Source of the DNA: Vanessa cardui
Taxonomy: Eukaryota > Arthropoda > Insecta > Lepidoptera > Nymphalidae
Reading direction: 5' to 3'
NCBI RefSeq assembly: GCF_905220365.1
Contig: NC_061135.1
Span: 3,179,501 to 3,243,500 of the forward strand
DNA length: 64,000 nt
In this document: one piece after another, positions 57,250 through 64,000 of the stretch
How positions within the stretch are numbered: the stretch's first letter is position 1
How the letters are laid out: each line of letters opens with the position of its first letter
Translations under genes and position numbers: made by a program
The notes under the pieces: model-generated
Told to the model about the DNA's origin: nothing
Databases searched by the model: none
Seen by the model: the letters and a program-made list of their open reading frames with translations, nothing else

Positions 57250-60200
57250 AAATAAACTAAGTAATACATTTAAATTACTTTTTATTGTAAATAACTTGGA
57301 GGCGTGCAAGCCAAACTATGACTGAGATCAAAATACAAATTTAAAATGAGTTATATTCAAAGAACGTGACGTTTTTATTATCTGTTTATCTTCTATTAAT
57401 CTAATTATAATCGTGTATTATCTAAAAAAAATGTAAATACGGCGCTTCTTGAGTTTTTGCTCGTTTTTAATTTAAATTATTTTAATGTTTAGCAATATCA
57501 ATCTTGTCCTCATTTTTTAGAATATATAATTTATGTAATTAATCCGTTGTCAATTTTTAATTTACGTAATACTTTTTTTAATAACATGATTTGGGATCGA
57601 TTTACGATCCTATTCAATTTATTTTGTAATTAAAAATATGAAATAAAAAAAAAATTGTAATTTTTTTTTATTTTAACTATTTATATGTTGCATGTTTTCC
57701 TAAATTATATTTGTAATTTTTTTGTTGTAAGAAAGGCTTAGTCGCACTTAGGTTACTGGATACTTCCATATTATTTATAATATATGCTATTTAAAAAGGT
57801 AGATCATGTTATTAAGGTTATCTAAAAGAAAGAAGTATTTATGTTTGACGATAGAAAAATCGGTCACGAATTGGGAAAGCCCAGATTAGCGTAGACATAC
57901 GATTCTTATAGTACACGATACATTACAAAAACAGATAAGGCTTTTTGTTATTGTATTTGTTTTATTGAATATTTGTTAACAATTATGACATAATCTCGAC
58001 ATTCTTTATCCTTTTATTCTAAAGTATATAAAATTTGATAACCAATAAGTGTATTTATTAAATAAATGATTTTTCTTTGATTCATTGACAAAAGGTAATA
58101 AGTACCTTATCAAGTTTTACTGCAATATTCACTCTTAGTTCATTGTTAAGACCTTAATTATGTAATAATAGTAATTAAGATTAAAGAGTTAACTAGTTCA
58201 AGTAATTACTAGTTCAATTAATCAATTGACCTTTTAATCTTATGCGAGTGAGCATCCATTGAGCCCAAGATGAATGGAAGCTTACGAATTTAACCTTTTT
58301 TCAACTGTTTTTTTTGATGTTATCATAGTATAGATATGACATGGTGATTGGTCTTATCTCCTTTATCTTAACTTAAAGTACTACACACACAAGTTGTGCC
58401 CACGCATCAAAAATAAATGCAATCATTAATAAAACATAGATCAAAGGCTTTATAAAGATTTTTTTAATAAAAATTTACACCAGTCTTTTAACACAATGTC
58501 TCGTGTTTAATTTAGAATAATTAAATTTAGAATTTATTCGTGGTTAGCGGTGGTATAAATTAAAAATTAAAATATATTTTATTCAAGGTTTCAACTTTTT
58601 AATTCCATGATTAAATTCAATTTAAATATTACCAGTCGATGCTACCTACAAAAACAAGTTATAAAACATTTTTCAAATTAAATCACTCAATTTTTTTTAA
58701 ACTATTTATTGTATTAGTTGATTTTTGTTTTCACTTATTAATCATTTCAAGTGATTTAAGTATTTTTTTTCCGAAGATTATTTAATTTATCCGTGTTGCA
58801 GTCATTTTCACTTCTCGTCTATAAGACTATATGACCTTGTATTAGATAATATGAATAATTGATTAACGCCTATTATCGTGAGACTACAATTTATTCTTTG
58901 GTATTCAAATGTATGTCATGAAAACACCTATTGTTCTATCATTTTTAGATTGAGCGTTGTATATTATATATTATTACTGTATCATTTAAATATATGACTA
59001 ATTGTGGCTTTGCGTTTTAGGTCTTGGTATCAGGTGTTAAAAAATTATATGGTTCATTGGTCAGACAGAGTTAATTTCGCATTTAAATTATTAGTATAAA
59101 TTTAGCATCCCATTTGAAAGTTGAGTTTCATCTGAATTTCAGTAGTTCATACATAGCTGATAGGTAAACGTTTACAAATCCTGAGAGTAGCTCTTTATTT
59201 TGAATAATCTAACTTTTATGTACTAATTATAATATATTAGTCGTAGCGGTCTCGGTATATTTAGATATATTGCAGTTTAATTGTAAAGCCGTGCTGTTTC
59301 TCCTGTATGTGAACAAATATAAGGGAAGAAAACATCGACTGCGCAGCAAATTAAGAAAAAATAAACACAATTAAGTTTCAATTAAATTAAATTCATGTTA
59401 AAGTAATAAAGAAGGATTTACAAGTGGAATGAAATTATATTTACGATAGTTAAATTGGAATTTTATGGGGCAGGCTAAAGTGCGAGAAGGGAGCGAATTT
59501 TTTATTACAGTAAAACGACATAAAGTCCGTGAAAAGAGCTAACGCTTAAACAATAAAATGAGATGAACTGTATATATTATACGATTGTCAATTTGAATAG
59601 AAGAAGTTTACTACGCTTAAATAAAGCAGGGACGAAGCAAAGCTATAGACTAGTTCATTACAATAAATAAAACTAGTAAATTCGGTAACTGTTTTTATTA
59701 TTATAGAATATTTAGTTCACAGAATAAATATACCTAGTTACCCTTGTTACGAAAAACAAATCTATTTTTTTTTTAAATTAAATTTGTTGAAAACGTCAAA
59801 ACAGTATAAATATTTTCTCGTGAAACAAACTTGCGAAAACAATTACTAAACGAGTCAATTTTATTTCTTAATAATTGGAAATATTTAATGTCATTTATAA
59901 AAATGGAATTATTTTATGTCATTTATTGAAGTTAGTATTTTAAGTATTTCCATTTTTTTTATACTTACCTGATATATACGTTTATAAAAAAAAAATCATA
60001 GTTATCTGACAAGGAAACATTATTTTGACACCAACTTCATTAGCCAAATGATAGGTTAGATAACAAAGTTCCATATCCAAACTTAGATTAAGTTTACCGA
60101 AGGTTTTTGTTTTTTCTTTTAACTTAAGCTGGCCAGTATCAGCTGACACTCCTGTTCTTTAGTAGGCACATACTCGTAACAGTTCAGTAATATGCTAGAA
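57250..60200. other. upstream of gene B, no feature recognised
   Basis: Almost pure AT-rich sequence with no long frame. A 5' non-coding exon or promoter of gene B could lie here or further right, but I cannot identify one. Confidence 0.5.
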
Positions 60201-60209
60201 AACTGGCCA

Positions 60210-60422
60210 ATCGTTTCGGATTTCGCACGGGTGCAACACTGGTACAAATATATGTACTACATACTTTGTTTATTTACGACATCACATTATAAACTTCTAC
60301 AACTCTCAGTGTTTCCTTACTATACAGTCCATGTATTATATACAAAAATCTTCGTCTAGAATCACTCTATCTATTAAAAAAAATAAAGAAAGCGACTTTG
60401 TTCTATACTATGTAGTGATAAA
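60210..60422 (+). repeat. copy of the 29920 repeat family
   Basis: GATTTCGCACGGGTGCAACA, TTACGACATCACATTATAAA, CCATGTATTATATACAAAAA and AAAGCGACTTTGTTCTATAC; the CCGTTGCGTAG block is deleted. Confidence 0.65.
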
Positions 60423-61060
60423 GTATCAAAATCAATCAATATCTAAAACTATATTCTTTTTTTTAATTAAATTAAAAAAAAATTTAAAACAAGTCAAATT
60501 ATAGGTTCCTTTTTTAAATTGAGTCAATATAATTTGAAATTTCATGAAAATATACTTTATTTGGTAATTAAATTACAATCGTAATAAAGACGTTTTTTTT
60601 ATTTACATAGTTCACGGACCAATGAGGTTTCGACATTATCAGGGTTTCCCGTCGAAGTATATGAATGAAGGTCGTGTCGAATGTATATGAATGAGTTATA
60701 TACAGCGTGAAGAATTACATTTAATTGTATACAGACTATACATAATCCATGTATAATATACTCGCTCGGGAAATAATGTTATTAAATATAATGCTAAAAA
60801 ATAATTTAACTATTTTACATAATGATAATATATGTAATTAATGACTCATAACGTATTATTTACAGTGTTGATTATATTCATTCGTGATCGTCTGTTATAA
60901 TGCCATCTTTGCCCTCAATTTAATCCAAAATAGAAACTAAAAGTGTCATTTACAATTTTTACGAAGTCAAATTATTTTGTATGTTAATTAATCATTAATT
61001 TATGTGCTAACTATAATCCGATTACTTTTAAGTACAGGAAGTAAGTAGGTTTTTCTGTAA

Positions 61061-61341
61061 GTATAGTATGACACAAATTAGATGTGGCATCGGTAAATGC
61101 AATGAAATGAAAATAAAACCGATTACTGCCGATTTACAAGACTAATAGAAATAGCTTCCTATCGCGCCATTCGACGCTATTCGTCGAATATATTAGGTCA
61201 TATGATATGACATTACGTTTGTGTAAAGATCATATTTACATGAGAAATAAATATTGATAATTTGGGAAAGCGTACTCAATTCGGATGTGATCGGTTTTAC
61301 GAATTTCGCCGATGCTACATCTAAGTTGTGTCGTACTATAC
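61061..61341. mobile_element. 281-bp inverted-repeat element (MITE-like)
   Basis: Left end 61061-61091 and right end 61311-61341 are 31-bp inverted copies matching at 28 positions (core GACACAA.TTAGATGT). The interior is shared with a second copy at 52971-53292. No coding frame is present. Confidence 0.65.
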
Positions 61342-62081
61342 GTTATATAATCGACGCATTTAAAATCAAACTTAAGAATGACAAACATACTAAATTTAAC
61401 AGATTATAGTATATATTCGTTTTGTATGCTTGTTTGATACGTATTTACAATATCAATGAATATTAAGCGAAAAATATTTTTTTTTATTAAATTGCAATCA
61501 TAATTGACAGTTCACATATTTCGACAGAATACAACCTGTCTCATCAGATTGTAATGTAACGAATTTTGTAATCTTACGGTGACATATACATTAATATATA
61601 TTCAGTAAAAAGTTTTTATTTTAATATAAAAACACTTCAATTTTATAATATGTATAAAATATTCTGGTAGAGTATTCATATAAAGTATAAATAAAATTCG
61701 TATAAATATTAAAATGTTTAAACAAACAAAATTTTCATCTTTATAATATAAAGTATACATTACAAAATTAATAAGCCACCAGTCAAGGCGGCATAATAAG
61801 ATAGCCTCATTGTAAAAAACTATGATATTCAAATATCAAAGATAAAAAATCATTTTACAGTTGTTTGTGTTTACATAAATAATAAGGTATGAGAAATAAA
61901 ACTACTTATCTATCATTTAATATCTATATAATCTTTGTTTGAAATGTTAACATTTTTTAAAATAAAACTTACAAGTGCTTTTTATAAATATTCGACAAAT
62001 ATTAAAAAAAAAAAACATTATAAGTAATGATATATGTGCTATGTTGTATGAGTTCTCATTATTCACTATTTTCAATTAGAA

Positions 62082-62383
62082 GAACAGCAGCCCGTAAATT
62101 TCCCACTGTTGGGCTAAGGCCTCCTCTCCCTTCGAGTAGAAAGAAGGTTTGGAACATATTCCACCACGCTGTTCCAATGCGGGTTGGTGGAATACACATG
62201 TGGTAGAATTTCGATGAAATTAGACACATGCAGGTTGCCTCACGATGTTTTCCTTCACCACCAAGCACGTGATGTATCATAAACACAAATTAAGCACATT
62301 AATATTCAGTGGTCCTTGAGTGGGTTTGATCCGCAATCATAGGTTAGATTGCACGCGTTCTAGCCACTGGGCCATCTCGCCTC
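62082..62383 (-). mobile_element. SINE with 10-bp target duplication
   Basis: Minus-sense copy flanked by TCAATTAGAA at 62072-62081 and 62384-62393, exact. Near full length, with a few changes in the B box and head. Confidence 0.86.
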
Positions 62384-62489
62384 TCAATTAGAACAATAAA
62401 TACAAATGTTTTACTAATAATATAGATACTTAAGTAACTGTCAAATATTCATCAATACTAGACTGAATATAATGTAATCTCAGACCTTA

Positions 62490-62585
62490 GCTTAAGCTCC
62501 AAGAAAGGACATGGAATAGTTTTAATCATGAACACTTAACGATCATCCCCTCAAATACAAGCAATACCACGCGCGATAACTAGTA
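62490..62585 (-). repeat. fragment of the 1717 repeat family
   Basis: AAGCTCCAAGAAAGGACATGG and CCACGCGCGATAACTAGTAT match the right part of the 57001 copy. Confidence 0.5.
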
Positions 62586-62621
62586 TTTAAAACTAGACAC
62601 GGTTAACGATTTATTCGATTT

Positions 62622-62915
62622 TTTTTTTATGGAATACTTTAGCGGACGAGCATATGGGCCACCTGATGGTAAATGGTCACCATCACCCATAAACAATGAC
62701 GCTGTAAGATATATTAACTATTCCTTACATCGTCAATGCACCACCAACCTTGGGAACTAAGATGTTATGTCCCTTGTGCATGTAGTTACACTGGCTCACT
62801 TACCCTTCAAACCGGAACACAACAACACTGCGTACTATTGTTTAGCGGTAGTAGATCGGATGAATGGGTGGTACCTACCCAGGCGGGGTTGCACAAAGCC
62901 CTACCACCAAGTAAA
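62622..62915 (-). repeat. copy of the 38677 repeat family
   Basis: Inverted near-full copy with GGACGAGCATATGGGCCACC, GGTCACCATCACCCATA, CAAACCGGAACACAA and GCCCTACCACCAAGTAA. Among the best preserved of the family here. Confidence 0.78.
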
Positions 62916-62919
62916 TAAC

Positions 62920-64000
62920 AAACTTTGCGTATAATTTATTTCACGATAATCACGTAGGCAAAGTCGCAGTATAGAGCTTACAATAAAGATGTAAACGAAA
63001 ATCGTTACCATCACGTACATTAAATCTTATCTTATCTTTTTAAAACACGCAATTATCTCAATAATCTTTTATATCTGAGATTATTATCGTTAATCTAAAT
63101 GTTTGATGCAATCGTTTTGATAATGATATGATTTTCAATTGTTTCTTCAATCTACACAATTGTTTTATTGGGTAAGATCCACTTATCATATACGCATACC
63201 TAATAAATATTATACGGTCTGTCTGTTAGGTTTTAACGGTACTGCTGAAGCGGTTTTGATGAAATTGGATTTTAAGTAAGCTTGAATCTACAAAACGACA
63301 TATGCTGTTTGAAAAATGCAGGTGAAATCTACTTAATACTGTTTTGTTTCAGTTTGGTGGTTCAATGAACTATTATAGCTACAAGATTATGCCAAGTTTC
63401 TAATATAAATATTTCCTTGAGTATAATTTGTTAGTCTGCCTGCTATTCGAAATATAAAAAATTACATTTCAACGTTATTTCCGTTACGCCCAAATATATA
63501 ACAGAAAGTAACTTAATAATATATTCCTGTCTGCCTTTTGATAATAACATCTTATTAAATCTTTTGAGTTTTTATCATACATACGTTCAATCTTCTTATA
63601 ATAAGCAAGTAAAATAAGATGTTCGTGACATTTGTGTGCTTGTTATTCAACTTCTTTCAAACTTCTGAAGTTATATCGATCAAAGTTTTGACGACAAATG
63701 ACGCGAAATCCTGTTGAAAGCGTCCGGAAGTTTTCATGAGATTTTATTATTCGTATTTTTTGTGATAACACTTCTAACTACAATAATATTATTTTAATAA
63801 AGTAATGAATCATTAATTATGTTATATGATGGAGTTCTTGAAGGAGGTCTTAATCTGAGAGGGGTCCATGCAAGCACAAAATATCAAGAATCTTTTTTTA
63901 CCTATGAAATCGAATTAATTTGATATATTTAATTTGAAAATTTCTCTTTAATTTAGCTGTAGATTTGTACATAAAATAAAAAGGCTTAATTAAATAAATC
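62920..64000. other. right edge, no gene seen
   Basis: AT-rich sequence; a short piece near 63215-63300 (CTGTCTGTTAGG...GAAATTGGATTT) may be an eroded fragment of the 1717 repeat family. Confidence 0.45.

Noticed and set aside
1..64000. CRISPR array, phage or bacterial operon
   Set aside because: The repeats are dispersed eukaryotic elements; genes have introns with GT/AG borders and no operon-like packing.

Overview
The window reads as nuclear DNA of a lepidopteran, most likely a butterfly. It is strongly AT-rich, has kilobase-scale introns, and carries many short interspersed repeats of kinds common in lepidopteran genomes: a tRNA-headed SINE, Jockey/CR1-type LINE pieces, small inverted-repeat elements, and old repeats of the 'actagcgacccgccccgg' and 'ttggtggtagggctttgtgcaa' types. 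There is no bacterial-style gene packing, rRNA, stand-alone tRNA or CRISPR array.

Two host genes can be supported, both on the minus strand and both SLC22-family organic cation transporter-like proteins of the major facilitator superfamily. Gene B (56604 down to 47354) is complete from its ATG to its stop. Its six coding exons join without a frame break into 531 codons and show the SLC22 landmarks: a Cys-rich glycosylated loop after TM1, SDRFGRR, NESARWLL, DKYGRK, PETRN and LPDTIEEAEE. Gene A (11224 down to the left edge) has only its first three coding exons here, ending in the TM2-TM4 region; the rest lies left of the window. The shared exons have the same phases, and the third coding exon is 256 bp in both, so the genes are tandem paralogues in one orientation, separated by about 36 kb in which I see no host gene.

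Layout: 1-11365 gene A (exons at 293-548, 6004-6226, 11052-11224) with repeat-filled introns; 11365-47353 intergenic DNA with a 5'-truncated LINE that still encodes 457 RT-domain codons (17577-19185), a 1.45-kb inverted-repeat element (20275-21725), about a dozen SINE copies or fragments and several older repeat families; 47354-56621 gene B, whose introns hold SINEs and two inverted-repeat elements; 56622-64000 upstream DNA with one full SINE, a 281-bp element with 31-bp inverted termini, and old repeats.

The two proteins probably work as plasma-membrane carriers of small organic cations or related solutes, but substrate cannot be read from the sequence. I see no convincing new biological system. 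The most informative unusual signals are in the repeats: a private 64-bp SINE segment shared by two neighbouring copies (gene conversion-like), a SINE pair with shared flank beyond the tail, snap-back hairpins, a SINE inserted 57 bp from a host splice acceptor with open frame into the last exon, and several undeclared inverted-repeat elements. All coordinates, junctions and counts were derived by hand; family names rest on recognised motifs, not searches.
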